Below, in pieces: positions 21,643 through 32,692 of a stretch of DNA of 64,000 nt. Made by a program: the position numbers and the translations under genes. The DNA is from Metaphire vulgaris (Eukaryota > Annelida > Clitellata > Crassiclitellata > Megascolecidae). Numbering within the stretch: the stretch's first letter is position 1; each line of letters opens with the position of its first letter. The stretch is taken from contig CM030840.1 in NCBI GenBank assembly GCA_018105865.1, positions 11,120,794 to 11,184,793 of the forward strand. Reading direction: 5' to 3'. Under the pieces are notes generated by a model. That model was not told where the DNA came from. It did not search any database and was given only the letters and a program-made list of their open reading frames with translations.

Positions 21643-21811
21643 CAGGGTTATTTCTAGGATTATCAATTTGGGGGGTGTCGGTAAATTCTGGGGGTCCCCT
21701 GCTAAAAAGGTCTGACAGGCAAAAAAAGGCATCCATAGGGGGAGGGATGTTGAGGGATGTCGGTCTCAAATTAGGGGGTCTGGTGGTGTTAGGGGGTTAG
21801 AAATATCCGTG
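21643..21811. mobile_element. hAT-like MITE (999-1165 family)
   Basis: Starts CAGGGTTATTTCTAGGAT and ends AGAAATATCCGTG. Flanks CGTCCCGT and CATCTCGT agree at 6/8, the differences being CpG/C-to-T type. Contains TCTGACAGGCAAAAAAAGG. Confidence 0.75.
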
Positions 21812-21882
21812 CATCTCGTCGAACTAGCGGTCAGAACTTCAGTAACGTGCACTGGTTCCTGTGTCGCTTTTTCCGTCTAAAG

Positions 21883-22004
21883 GTGATCTGGGGAGATGCG
21901 AGCCACGTCGGCTGTTCGCTGAAAGTATGCGCGAAGTTTAGACGACTGAGCAGCGACCAGATAGCAGAAGACCGCCAGTTCGTCGTCTGCATCTACGGTG
22001 GAGG
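21883..22004 (+). CDS. CAP/CRISP-like secreted protein, C-terminal CAP exon
   Basis: Acceptor CGTCTAAAG ends at 21882. The phase-0 frame reads VIWGDASHVGCSLKVCAKFR and QFVVCIYGGG, matching the CAP motifs 'VW.....VGC....C' and '..VC.YGPGGN'. The donor GG|GTACGA follows 22004 in phase 2, and the next exon supplies the third base. The Cys positions fit the conserved disulfides of the fold; the terminal GPGGN is altered to GGG+H. Confidence 0.85.
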
Positions 22005-22293
22005 GTACGACTACGGTGCATTCAAAGTGCATTTGAGATGAAAATAGCGCTAAATAAGATCATCCATTTTGTCACTTTTGGCGATTCATTGTGAACTATA
22101 TCTTTATGAAGATAAAAATATAGGAATCTGTCCGCATAGGTACTCGAATCCTAATATTCAATCTATATAACGTAGGTCAATCAATCTATAGCGCTAGCAG
22201 AAATACACTTTCAATGGTAAAGAAGTAAATATATAGACTGTGGTCCAATACATTTCAAGACCTTTTTATATTTTCGCTATGTATTTCAATACA

Positions 22294-22564
22294 CAGAGGC
22301 GGATCTAGTGGAGGGCTGGGGGGGGTACACATGTCCCCGGGCGCCGAGGTGAGGGGGCGCCAAAATTGGATATTTGGGTAAGTGAAATGGACAATAAAGT
22401 AGAAGAAACACTTGCGAGGACCTTTTTTTGCTCGTCAGCACTATATGAAGAGAGAGAGTTGAGGGGCGCCGAAAACGATGTGAGGACCTTTTTTGCTTGT
22501 CAGTTGTTAGAGGCGCCAACGTACACTTTGTCTCCGGGCGCCGAATACCCTAGATCCGACTCTG
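22294..22564. mobile_element. hAT-like MITE carrying two shared motifs
   Basis: Ends CAGAGGCGGATCTAG and CTAGATCCGACTCTG, flanked by perfect TCAATACA (22286-22293 and 22565-22572). The motif occurs twice, GACCTTTTTTTGCTCGTCAG and GACCTTTTTTGCTTGTCAG, about 68 bp apart. Confidence 0.9.
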
Positions 22565-22946
22565 TCAATACATCGACTTTGCATTGGCGTAGCTACGGAG
22601 AGCAAGAGGGTTGAGGCCACCACTGTTATGGACGGAACAGGTCGTGGGATTTGCGCAAAACCTTTGAGAAATTTTATATGGGGTTGGGGTAGGCAGCACA
22701 ATAGAAGGGAATACGTGAATATAATGCGAATAACTTCTTGATGAGCTCTTTTATTTGCCCGTCGGAGACGTTTTACCCCGGAAATGTCGATGTGCCCCTC
22801 CCATTCCGGAACCCTGGATTCGACGCCACTGTTGATTGAGTCTGTATCTAGATTAGTCTTCTACGCGCGCTTTCGTAAATAATCAGGTCGAAGTCCAAAC
22901 TGCAAAATTCACACGAGAGTCATTTGTTGGCGCAAGTTTCTGGGTT

Positions 22947-23123
22947 CTTGTCGGTTAATTCACCGCCAATAGTTTATTCAATAGGGGTTAGGGTTAGGTT
23001 TAGGGTTTGGGTTAGGGTTTGGGTTAGGGTTAGTGTTGGGGTTAGGGTTAGGGTTAAGTTGGCTGTGATTTTACCGAAAAGCCCTTACATTTACCCAATG
23101 TTGGCGGTGAATTAACCGTCAAG
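22947..23123. repeat. Inverted-repeat element with a telomere-like core
   Basis: CTTGTCGGTTAATTCACCGCCAA (two pieces, 22947-22969) is mirrored at 23101-23123 with one mismatch, and weaker symmetry extends about 15 bp further out. Between them lie about 70 bp of degenerate TTAGGG units (22984-23056). Confidence 0.8.
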
Positions 23124-23218
23124 TACCAGTTTCTGCGTAGCCACTTGAAGAAGCTTTAGAAATCGGTTAACTTCTGTGGACGGAATAAGATCCTGTATTT
23201 TTCCAACGAACTTTGCAG

Positions 23219-23316
23219 ACATGACATGGTCATGCGCAACAATCAGCCGTACCTGTCCGGAGACTCGTGCTCGCATTGTCCCTCTGGATTCTCTAGCTGT
23301 GTCATGGGACTCTGTC
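23219..23316 (+). CDS. CAP/CRISP-like secreted protein, cysteine-rich hinge exon
   Basis: Acceptor AACTTTGCAG ends at 23218; the leading A completes a codon left by the previous exon. The frame reads NNQPYLSGDSCSHCPSGFSS and CVMGLC, the 'PY..G..C..CP.....C..GLC' block that follows the CAP domain in CRISP- and PI16-like proteins. Donor C|GTAAGC in phase 1. Confidence 0.85.
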
Positions 23317-23719
23317 GTAAGCTATACTATGTCTTATTGGTACACGTTTACACGTCACACTGTAGGGCATATATACATACTTATGCATATGTATGTACAG
23401 TATGTATACTGTATAAATAGGCCTAAGAGACATTCACTGCATGTCTGTCATTGGAAGGAATATATCAACACACTTGTTTGACCCAGCCAGTGGCGTGGCC
23501 AGGATTTTCCGAAAGGGGGTCAAGGTTCCCATGATTCTCAACTTCGGAAAATTTTTACAAGCAAAAAGTTTATCATCATCATTCGTTCCACGAATTGATT
23601 AACAGAAGCACGGAAAAATCACCCTGACAAGCAAAAAAGATCTTACTGCATTAAAGTAACTGTGCCATACGATCGATTCTTTATATTTTGGCATACTATA
23701 ACAGCACAAGAGGCCACAA

Positions 23720-23929
23720 ATGCAAATTGTTTAAGCAGAGGGTTGGTCCAAGAAAGAAACATTTTTTAGTGCGAGGGTTCTGGACAAATGGAACAGGTTG
23801 GACGAGGTGGGAGTGACAGTTGAAACAGTAAACGGATTCAAAGGCTATCTCGAAAAACTAGGTTATTGAATGCGGAGAGTTACTACAGTGATTTTCACAC
23901 AGGCTTAACTCCTAAACCACTTTAAATCG

Positions 23930-23981
<52 letters not shown>

Positions 23982-24000
23982 TGAAAGTTCCACGGATTAT
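23720..24000 (+). pseudogene. Rex1-like LINE 3' end with (ATT)n tail
   Basis: Encodes GFWTKWNRLDEVGVTVETVN and GFKGYLEKLGY, the usual C-terminus of this LINE type, then TTTCACACAGGC...AAACCACTTTAAATCGCATT and (ATT)n. Confidence 0.7.
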
Positions 24001-24073
24001 TATTATTATTTAAGTAATTATTATTTTATTATTATTAATATTATTTGAAAGTTCCACGGATAATAACAATTAA

Positions 24074-24131
<58 letters not shown>

Positions 24132-24132
<1 letters not shown>

Positions 24133-24398
24133 CAGTGTTTCTGTCTCTCGATAGGTCCAGGTATCCAGTTAACCCACTCCGATCGATTGCTTGCTTCTTC
24201 TTTGAGTTCCTGATATCCTTTATTCATCATCCACTCCAACATCATCTTTCTCGGTCTACCTCTCACTCTCTTTCCCTCCATTTTCCCTTCGATTATTGTT
24301 CTTAGTAAAGAGTCATGCCGGAGGACATGTCCCATCCAATTTCTCTGCCTTTTCCGGATTGTATCTATCAGGCTTCTTTCTTCTTCTATCTCCTTCAT
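24132..24398 (-). pseudogene. LINE C-terminal fragment (RTE-like)
   Basis: An 88-codon open frame on the minus strand: RKRQRNWMGHVLRHDSLLRT, KRVRGRPRKMMLEWMMNKGY and SEWVNWIPG. This is the classic tail of RTE-type polyproteins, here isolated between AAT/ATT arrays. Confidence 0.8.
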
Positions 24399-25229
24399 GA
24401 ATAATAATAATAATAATATAATAATATAATAAATAATAAATAATATAATAATAATAATATATAATAATATAATATATAATATATAATATTATATAATAAT
24501 ATATAGGCCTAATAATATATAATAATATAATAATATATAAGTTATATAATAAATTATTTAAATTATTTAATAATTATTTTAAAAATTAATTATTTTAATA
24601 ATTTATTATTATTATTATTTATTATTATTATGCTTCATTAATTAATTGAAATATATAGGTATATGAGCGTGTACAGTACACTATATAGTGATCGCAAAAA
24701 ATTTTTTCGTCGCCAAGGGGAGTTAGGCTAACCCCCAAAACTCCCTCTTATCTACACTGCGAACAGCCAAGGGGGATTTTAACCCCAACCCCCTGGCTAC
24801 GCCACTTGACCCAGCAAAAGCACATTGTGTGTCCACGAACGTATAATGCTTCTACTGGATTATTTCAGTGTGTTAATTAATATTAGGCTATTTCCGTTTT
24901 GATTTCTGCTTTTATCGATCCGTCTTTCAATGAGTCGATGACGTTCAGCTTCCTAAGCCTTCTATTACAACTGGTCAGCAAACAACCTGAAGCGTATTAG
25001 AAGATCATAATACTTGCGAGTGTCTTTGGCAAATACAGGCCTATTGGCAGAGCGTTTCTTACGTAAGTAAGTAAAAGTAAAATCTCGTTAATTTCTAAAG
25101 CGCTTTCAAAAGATGCACCGAAGTAGCTCCTTATTCCTATGCGTGACACAGCTTCGTATCGAACTAAGGTTTTTCCATCACCATTGTGGCTTCTTAATAT
25201 TAATTAATACTGTCGTGCTTTTCCGACAG

Positions 25230-25298
25230 AAACGGAGCCCGTCTGTGAAACGGTTGTCGACTGCGTTCACGTTGCAGACAAAGAAAATTGTCTCTGCG
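25230..25298 (+). CDS. CAP/CRISP-like secreted protein, small cysteine-rich exon
   Basis: Acceptor TTTTCCGACAG ends at 25229; the phase-1 base from the previous exon completes Gln. The frame reads QTEPVCETVVDCVHVADKEN then CLC, and the donor G|GTGAGT is a strong consensus, phase 1. Four Cys in 23 residues fit the EGF-like or CRISP-type C-terminal extension of the family. Confidence 0.8.
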
Positions 25299-25689
25299 GT
25301 GAGTATCGACCCACTCCGTGAGCCTATGAAGGTCCGTAGATATTAAATAATCAATTTCTATGGCAGACGATTGTGGGGGCATGCCCGCCGGGCGGATTCA
25401 ATGCCCAGGGGCCCGGAATCTCAGATTGTTAGGGGGCATGCCCGCCGAGAGGGCGTTTGGCAGAGATGGACATGCCCATTTTTTAGAGATCTGTAGGGTG
25501 CACAATTGCAAGTATTCACCCAACCCAATCCAACCCGCAAGCTTCAAGTTATTCAGGGCTAAGCAGGTTAGGGTCAAGACGCAGGAGCGTTTTAAAAAGC
25601 CCCTCTCATATCTGGCACAAATTATCGCAGGCTTTATAATTTGTACTTTAACTAAAATTCCTCCTGAAAAGACTGACAAATAAAAATAG

Positions 25690-26360
25690 AGGGCGTCATT
25701 TGCTTTACTACCACTTTAGGAGCCCTCAGAAATGTTCTTCCCAGGGACCCGGGATTTCTCTGGATGGTTCCAAAGTGTGGTTCAAAGAAAGGAACTTCTT
25801 TGTTCCATTCCCCACTCTGATTCCAATGCCTTGACCACCGGTCTCGTGCAAATATCTCGTGGCAACGGATCATTGATTTATGCATGTCGCTAAAATAAAT
25901 AAAAACGGAAGGAAAAACGACATTCACTCATTTGTTGAAATATAATCAGGGCTCAAGACTGATCTCCCCAATGGTTTTAAAAATACAGTTCGCAATCTGG
26001 ACAGAAAATCAAAAACGATAACCATTTTTAAACATAAGGTGTGTGCACTGTAAAGTGAAAGTCAGCGTTTTGCAACCCAAGGCTCAACCCCCCTAAATTT
26101 ATGGGTCCGGTGCTGATCCCCCCATGTCCATTTAGTAGCCAGGCTCAGCCCATTTTAACTGTGGACTGACAAACAAAAAAACATCGGCGGACGGTGGCCC
26201 TGAGTCTGTTCTTCCGGGACCGAACCTCGGCGGCCACTATCGAGGAATGTTTCCATTCCCCATTCTGTCTTGCCCGACCCTTCCATATTGATTTATGCAT
26301 GTCGCTAAAATAAATAAAAGGGAAGGAAAAACGACATTCACTCATTTGTTGAACCCGTAT
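25690..26360. repeat. Two diverged copies of a dispersed repeat in tandem
   Basis: ATTTATGCATGTCGCTAAAA and GGAAAAACGACATTCACTCA occur at 25876-25930 and again at 26290-26345. The preceding sequence is also similar, and each copy begins near a GACTGACAAAxAAAAA variant of the shared motif. Confidence 0.65.
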
Positions 26361-26571
26361 CGTCGACTGATCTCCTGATTTTAAAACTACTCTATCTTCC
26401 CGCCCCCAATTGAAACATAGGCTATGTTAAATCACCAGAAACATTTTCATTCAACAAGATTTGCTGATTCGTGACTAAATATACCTAGATCCAACACTGA
26501 AATTTGAAAGAGAGCTTTTTGTATTTCTGTCCCAAAAATCTGGAATTATCTTACTTTGGTTATCAGGTCTT

Positions 26572-26760
26572 CAGTGGCGTAGCTAGCGGGTAGGGGCAGG
26601 GGGTTGACAGGGATAATTACCAGGTGAAATAAGGGAGTAAGTGGCGACGACTTTCTTTGCGCTTGTCAGGAATTTTCTGAAGTTGAGAAGTTGAATTTTC
26701 AGGAGGGCGCCATCGGTGTGGTTTCGCCCCGGGGCGTCGGATACCCTCGCTACCCCACTG
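26572..26760. mobile_element. hAT-like MITE (CAGTGGCGTAGC family)
   Basis: Ends CAGTGGCGTAGCTAGCGG and CGCTACCCCACTG, flanked by CAGGTCTT and CAGATCTT (7/8). Motif variant GACTTTCTTTGCGCTTGTCAG inside, split by one extra base. Confidence 0.85.
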
Positions 26761-26929
26761 CAGATCTTCCATTAAATTAAGTATTTTCCGATCTAGGCTT
26801 AAAAACATCTATTCCAATTAGCATTTATCCCATAGTCTGTCTTGCTCTCCGCACCGACTGATCTCTGGAATGATATGGTTTCTTACGAACGAATTTGAAG
26901 TACCATCCTTGAATATTAGAAGCGGTTCC

Positions 26930-27215
26930 ACAAAACCTGTATAATAATGATTATTATTCGTAGGCCTACTTATATAATAGTTCGGCTTTCGCCATGATGA
27001 AAAATCACCATCAAAAGGTTTAGGGTGGATTTGAGGCACGCCCTGAACCTTGCTGTTGTTCTAATATTATTCAGATGAATAATACAAACGTGTATAATAA
27101 TAATAATAATTATTATTATTATTCGTACTTATACTGTATAATATTTCGCTTTCACAATGATGAAAAATCAGCAATAAAATGCTTAGGGTGAGTTTGAGGC
27201 ACGCTTTAAACATTG
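26930..27215. repeat. Tandem pair of about 165-bp units
   Basis: Unit 1 (about 26930-27060) and unit 2 (about 27095-27215) share TTATTATTCGTA, GATGAAAAATCA and TGAGGCACGC in order. No coding signal. Confidence 0.65.
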
Positions 27216-27474
27216 CTCTTGTAATTGTTGTTCTCCGTAGGGGCGCTGAGCCTATGGAGTGTACCTTTTATTGTTATAATATTATTTAGAGGAATCTGTA
27301 TACAAGAGCGGTCAGCAGAAAGTCGCTCGTCGTTTCACTTCACTGGATCTAAGCTCGATGGCCGAGACGGTCGTCCTGCTACTGCTGTGCAAATATCTGC
27401 AGCAGTCGTAATGAATTATTTTATAATTATTTCTATCTGCGGTAGAAATGTTGAAAATGGCCGTTGAGAAACAG

Positions 27475-27520
27475 ACCGGTGCCGCCCTATCAAATGCAAA
27501 GCCAAATGCGGACAAGCGCT
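27475..27520 (+). CDS. Candidate further exon of the CAP/CRISP-like gene
   Basis: Joined in phase to the previous exon it would read D-RCRPIKCKAKCGQA, a Cys-rich continuation of the C-terminal region. The donor GCGCT|GTAAGC is good. The acceptor (GAGAAACAG) lacks a pyrimidine tract and the exon is very short, so this is tentative. An in-frame stop just upstream at 27465 rules out a longer version. Confidence 0.3.
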
Positions 27521-27854
27521 GTAAGCCCGACGCTTCTTAAAGACTATAATATCTTCTGATCAGTCAATAACAAAATACATGGTGGGCTGTATTTTAAACT
27601 TATAAATTAATCATTTCATTTACGCAATAAAATGAAATTGAAGCAAGTTCCTATTAAATAAATAATTAATTATTGCCTTCAGAGAAGTTTTGGCAAGACG
27701 AGAAAACGCATCGTCTGTATAATAAATGCCAAACTACACACGCCTGAGGCTGGCAATTGAATTTAAAGCAGTCGAAGAATTGATGGTAATGGGACATCTG
27801 GGTACTGGACATCTCGGCCCCGTACAATAGAGAAAGAGAGAATGGTGTTGATGC

Positions 27855-27857
<3 letters not shown>

Positions 27858-27938
<81 letters not shown>
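27858..27938. repeat. (AT)n microsatellite
   Basis: About 40 TA units without interruption. Confidence 0.95.
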
Positions 27939-27939
<1 letters not shown>

Positions 27940-28465
27940 TGATATCCTGAATCCTGATAGGCCTACTTTGCAATTCGAAAACATGATAATGAGCGTATAA
28001 TAATAGAATTTGCGCCAATCTCTTTCAATTCAACGATACATGAATACATGAACAAAAATGACAAAAAATGCAAGAATAGAAAAACATATGAATTAGATTA
28101 AGCGCATTAAAACAGTAGGAGTATATAAAGTGTTCTTTGTCTATCTCCTTCCATTCCACGATACATGAACAATAGCAAAATAACGACAAAAATACAAGAA
28201 CAACAATAAAAATGGAATAAAGGACACCGCGTAGGCCTATAACGTAGGCTACATAAATGTGTGAGTTCAAAGAATTTTACTCACTTTGTAGCCGATGACA
28301 GGGCTTGAAGAAGACTTCCCGCAGTTATTCACTGCTACAGGAATACAGCGAGCCTCAGTTCTTCTTAAGTCGATATAAGCCCGTAGTAACTATACTTTGC
28401 ATTTACGATCAAAGATATAGCCCTTCTCATTAAGAATTTGCAGCCTACTCAATTTGTAGCCGATG

Positions 28466-28755
28466 GTAAAAGGTAAAGGTAGGTCCCGTACTCGAGTCCG
28501 AGCGTTGGGTTCCGGCGCTTAACTCCGGTCTAGGCAATCAGCGACGTGGGTGGTATAGACTATTAATCTGGGGTAGGTTGCCATTACTTTCCCCAGACCC
28601 ACGTTTTACCTCGCAGCTTAACGCTGCTCCTCATTTTGCCACCGCCCTCTAGCGAACAAGGCTGAGTCGACCTTAGGGCCTCCTGCAGGAATTGAACCCG
28701 CGACCTTCTGCTCCATCGTCCAGCGTTGTTACCACTCTTCTAACTTCCCGCCTTA
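28466..28755 (-). repeat. Complete tRNA-derived SINE with target duplication
   Basis: Flanked by perfect GTAGCCGATG (28456-28465 and 28756-28765). On the minus strand it begins with a tRNA-like head: A box near TTAGAAGAGTGG, B box GGTTCAATTCC. A central part GACTCAGCC...GGCAAAATGAGGAGCAG looks like the Deu/V-type core of some SINEs. The 3' part is the one found at 865-990. Ends in short TTTACC-type repeats. Confidence 0.85.
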
Positions 28756-28939
28756 GTAGCCGATGACAGGGCTTAAAAAAGACCGCCCAAAGTTATACAA
28801 CGAACCCTCAGCTATTATTAAGTCCACTGTCCAGGTTCGATGGTGCGGGGCCGAGGTGTTCAGTACACAGATGTCCCGTTGCCCAAATGTCCCGTTACCC
28901 AAATACCGGGCCCAGTTGTCCGGGGTCCAATCGGCGGTA

Positions 28940-29045
28940 CTCCTCAACACCGTATAGGCCTGCGTAATTTAGCAATTGCTGATTCTATGACCCTCTGTTT
29001 GAAACGACCTAAAACTCATCTCTTTGTCAATATGCAATAATCACA
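28940..29045 (+). pseudogene. L2-like LINE 3' end
   Basis: Encodes LRNLAIADSMTLCLKRPKTH, repeated at 43545-43635 (LRNLAIADSMTLCLKRLKTH) and more distantly at 39905-39990. Confidence 0.65.
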
Positions 29046-29234
29046 GCAGTCACTTTTCGATGAAATGCTGTCGTTCGCTGGTCATGTCGATAATTACGTG
29101 ACCCGTGCGTGCTTTCGGTAACTCCCAACGATCAGAGAGGTCCATCGGCAGGGGCTTCGTTCTTCCGGTAAACTGAACCAACGATATTGATTCAAAATAA
29201 CACCGATCGTGACGTAATCAGTGGCGTCATTTGG

Positions 29235-29420
29235 CTGCAATGCGCAAAAATTGCAAACAATTGCCAAAAATATAAAAATTGCCAAATTGCAAACAATTTG
29301 CCAACATTGGCCCTAAAATTTGCCAAAAAAATTTAAAAAAAATTGCAAAAACGCGTAAGATTTGCAAAAAATATTGCGCAAAAATTTGCGAAAAAATTAT
29401 CGCGCCCCGCGCCCCAAGAA
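29235..29420. repeat. A-rich low-complexity tract (AATTGCAAA-like units)
   Basis: Irregular repeats of TTGCCAAA and TTGCAAA. No function evident. Confidence 0.7.
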
Positions 29421-29689
29421 AAGCGTGAAATGACGCTCACGTAATCAATGGTACATGATCGTCTAACACAAAGGATAAAAAGCTGAAAATAATACTAAGT
29501 CCACAAGGAGCAAATTAGCAAGCAGTTTTTTAGGGGAATTGAGGTTACTTCTGGATCGGTATTTTCCCGACTGCGGCGGCCTTACAACTGGTTCACGCCA
29601 TAGCTCACGAATCGACTCGATCTTCAACCCGACTGTCAGCTCGCCCGGCTCGAGTCGATCTTCAACGTCTCCGCTCGGTTGATCTTCAG

Positions 29690-30800
29690 GGTGCGTTGGC
29701 ACGACCACGAGACCTCCCTACTTCGGGCCAAACTGCACTGGCTGCGGGTCCCATGCAGAGCGTATCGTGTTCAAGCGCTGTGCGTTTACGTTCCAGGCTC
29801 TACGTGATCTCTTCTGCCCGGAATACATTGCGATGCTCGTTCTTAGACCGGTGTCATACCGTAAAGTGTCCTAGCCGAAAAATGTCCGGGCGGACACTTA
29901 ATTGCAACCACAAAATGTCCCGCGGACGGTTCATAGCGCTATAAAATGTGCCTAGAAAATGTTCAGGTTGCCAAAATGTGACCGGCTCATTCTAACGTAA
30001 TCTGTGACAAATGTCAACGTTAAACAGACATTGTAGACAAAGCAGTGGACTATTAGTGCGCATTAGTTGTTAGCTTTATGGTGTTAAATCGATATAGAAG
30101 TCAACTTGCACAGCTTTGAAATCCAACTCCCATTTTGAACCGCTGTACAAGTGGTAAACGTTCTTCTAATTCTAATTCTAATTCTAATTCGATAGACATT
30201 ACCGTGTAAAACGTTTTGTAGTATGCTTACATCCATTTTTTAATACATTGAAGTCATCTCTGATCTCATGATGTATGGAACTTTATCAGAACAGTCATAT
30301 TTTGCGCGCGAAACTTGTAACAATTTGATATACACGTTTTAATTATTTCTTTTAACTATGATTTTTGTGTTTTTGACTATGCTTAGAACATATCTATCTC
30401 ATGTTCAATTTTTCCAGTGCATTATATTGCAAGTAAATTGTCCCGGACAGTTTGCCGGCGAGTTGGACACTTTGTGGTTGCAAGGAAGCGTCCGACCGAA
30501 CACTTTATGACAGCGACACTTTATGGCATGACTGCAGCGACACTTTATGGCATGACATCGGCGCAGAGCGATCGACGGCTCCACCTTCGTTGCAGTAGGC
30601 AAATCCAACTGTACGTTCCATCCCCGTTGAAGACTGTCAAGTACGGAGAACGTTCATTCTCTCGCGGAAATCCCCTCCTTTGGAATTCACTGCCGGATAG
30701 CGTGTCGTCCGTCATCTCAGAATAATTATTAGAATCGGATCGGTTCCTACAACATCTCAAGAAGCATTTGTTTAATGTTTCGTTCCCTGTACAGCGCCTT
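29690..30800 (+). pseudogene. L2-like LINE fragment split by an inverted-repeat element
   Basis: Upstream part 29700-29850 (LRAKLHWLRVPCRAYR) and downstream part 30560-30720 (DRRLHLRCSRQIQLYVPSP, NPLLWNSLPDSV) belong to one thumb/C-terminal region in the expected order. The sequence between is the element at 29851-30557. Confidence 0.65.
29851..30557. mobile_element. Inverted-repeat element in a LINE
   Basis: Left GTGTCATACCGTAAAGTGTC mirrors right GACACTTTATGGCATGACAT with a few mismatches. Variants of GACACTTTATGGCATGAC repeat in tandem near the right end, and AATTCTAATTCTAATTC near 30165. No target duplication seen, so class unknown. Confidence 0.5.
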
Positions 30801-31459
30801 TGGCTTTAGTCACCTAGCTATGTTACTGCGTCCGTCATCTCATTTGGAGAGTTCGCCAGCAAATTAAAGACGCATCTATTCAACATCTTGTTCTCAGGTT
30901 CCTTGCAAAACGGCCTTGACTTTGGCCGTTGCTACGTTACGGCGCTATATAAATTGTCACGAACAATAACAATAACAGGGGCGATTCTGCGTGGTTCTTC
31001 AGAAGAGGCGCTATACAAATATTTTGTTGCATTACTACATTACAAACATTATATCGGTTTGTCCTCATGTAGACGCAACAGGCTTTTAGTTTTGCAGTGA
31101 TAAGTTCATTGTTTATTCGCTAATATTAAATTTTATTTGTGCTCGCTGAAGAAATATTTAATCACATTTGAAATTTTCGTCAATTTAATCAGTCCAAATA
31201 TTCAAAATTGATAAATCAGTTTTATTTAATTGTAACAAAACTGTTTATTTGTTGTATGACGTCACTTGCAAACGATGTTGTCTAATTAAGTTTTGCAGTA
31301 ATACAGTTTAGGAACAGATATCAACAAGAAGGTTTTAGTTCTCATTCACTGCAAGAATCAAACATCGACGGTTGGTGTCCAATTCTTTTACAATTTAGCT
31401 TAGTCAAGTGTCTTTAATAGCTATCATCTTGGAAGGGAGCAAGACTATTCGCCAACACG

Positions 31460-31680
31460 CAGGCCTGAGGAGAGGGGGTGCAGCCGGTACATTGTACCGG
31501 GGCCCATGGAGTTTTCAGGGACCCAGATCCGGTGACGATAGTGTTTTTTGCTTGTCAGGCTGTTTTTGGACAGTTGATAACGTTTTTTGGATTGTCAGGT
31601 TTTTCGGACACTTGAACAATTTTTCTAAAGGACCCGCAAATTTTTTGTTCCGGGGCCCGGAATTTCTCTCGGCGCCCCTG
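31460..31680. mobile_element. hAT-like MITE, absent from copy B of the duplication
   Basis: Starts CAGGCCTGAGGAG and ends GGCGCCCCTG, flanked by perfect CCAACACG (31452-31459 and 31681-31688). The paralogous site near 44020 reads TTCGCCTAGACGTCCATT with no insertion. Contains TTTTTTGCTTGTCAGG. Confidence 0.9.
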
Positions 31681-32692
31681 CCAACACGTCCATTCTCCTA
31701 CACGACCATGTAGTAAATACTTATCTATTACCGAGAGTCCTAGACTTATATCTTGCCGTCCTCTCTGGAACATTGGGCGACGAGTCTTCTCCAGCCGCCC
31801 CGATGATCCCGATCACTGGAAACTTCTCTTGCCTCGGCTGCTACAGTATGTCTTCTGCGAGAGAGTCTTACCATTTTTCCTCGGTCTTCCTCTGCCTCTT
31901 CTCCCATCTTCTGGTTTCCAGTCCACTGGCTTGAGCAGTGAGTCTTGAAGGTGGCATTAGCAAGATGTGACCAATGTATCTGCGTCTCCACTAGTTTACT
32001 GTGCAGTGCAGTTGGTAAGAGAGCATCAAAAAGTGATATTAAGTCATACTCTAACTTCCAAGGCTGAAGTCAGTGTCACGTTCAGAGAATTTGTTTGAGA
32101 AATTTTGAGTCAGAAGGCACTTACTGTGCACTTGGTCGACTAAAAGTATCGTAATATAAGATCGAATAATTTCACAGATCTTAAATCTACTGGGGTTTTG
32201 AGACACTGTAAACGAATAATTATTACAATTGCAAAATGCAGGGATTTGAAATGTCAGGCCGATAGAATTTGCGACATTACTTCAGGCCTGCATTGTAGAT
32301 ATATTCCTAATGAACTTAGACATTTTGGCGACATGCTGAAGACACCTTAGAATTATAGTTACAATGTGTCTTTATGGGTGGGCCAGAATTCTCTCGAGCA
32401 CTGGTCAATATTCAATTTTAAAATGGTATTACGATATTCCTCACTGAACAGCCACTTCCCATGTGTAACCGTTTCACTCAACCAGGAATCAACCTGTTCT
32501 GGCTGCCGTTGAGCCCAAATTTTACTGACCAAATAATTGCACTGTTCAAACGACAGATCAAATTCTGACATCACCTAGCTTCACCAGTTGACATTTGCAA
32601 TATGCGAACAAATTCCCTTCAAATTGGACGAACTCTTCACATGACTGATTTGTCTGTGATTAGGCCTACACAATTTGAAAACATTATGCACC

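Larger units (their letters stand above)
23488..24807. mobile_element. Composite hAT-like element with LINE debris inside
   Basis: Ends CAGTGGCGTGGCCAGG and CCTGGCTACGCCACTT, flanked by perfect GACCCAGC (23480-23487 and 24808-24815). Contains the shared motif twice near 23553 and 23622. The interior has been filled with a Rex1-like LINE end, (ATT)n arrays, an RTE-like fragment and AT-rich simple sequence. Confidence 0.85.

Noticed and set aside
28466..28755. Possible tRNA gene because of A and B boxes
   Set aside because: No cloverleaf with paired acceptor stem and anticodon could be drawn; length, tail and target duplication mark a SINE. The same applies to 11158-11300 and 41590-41735.
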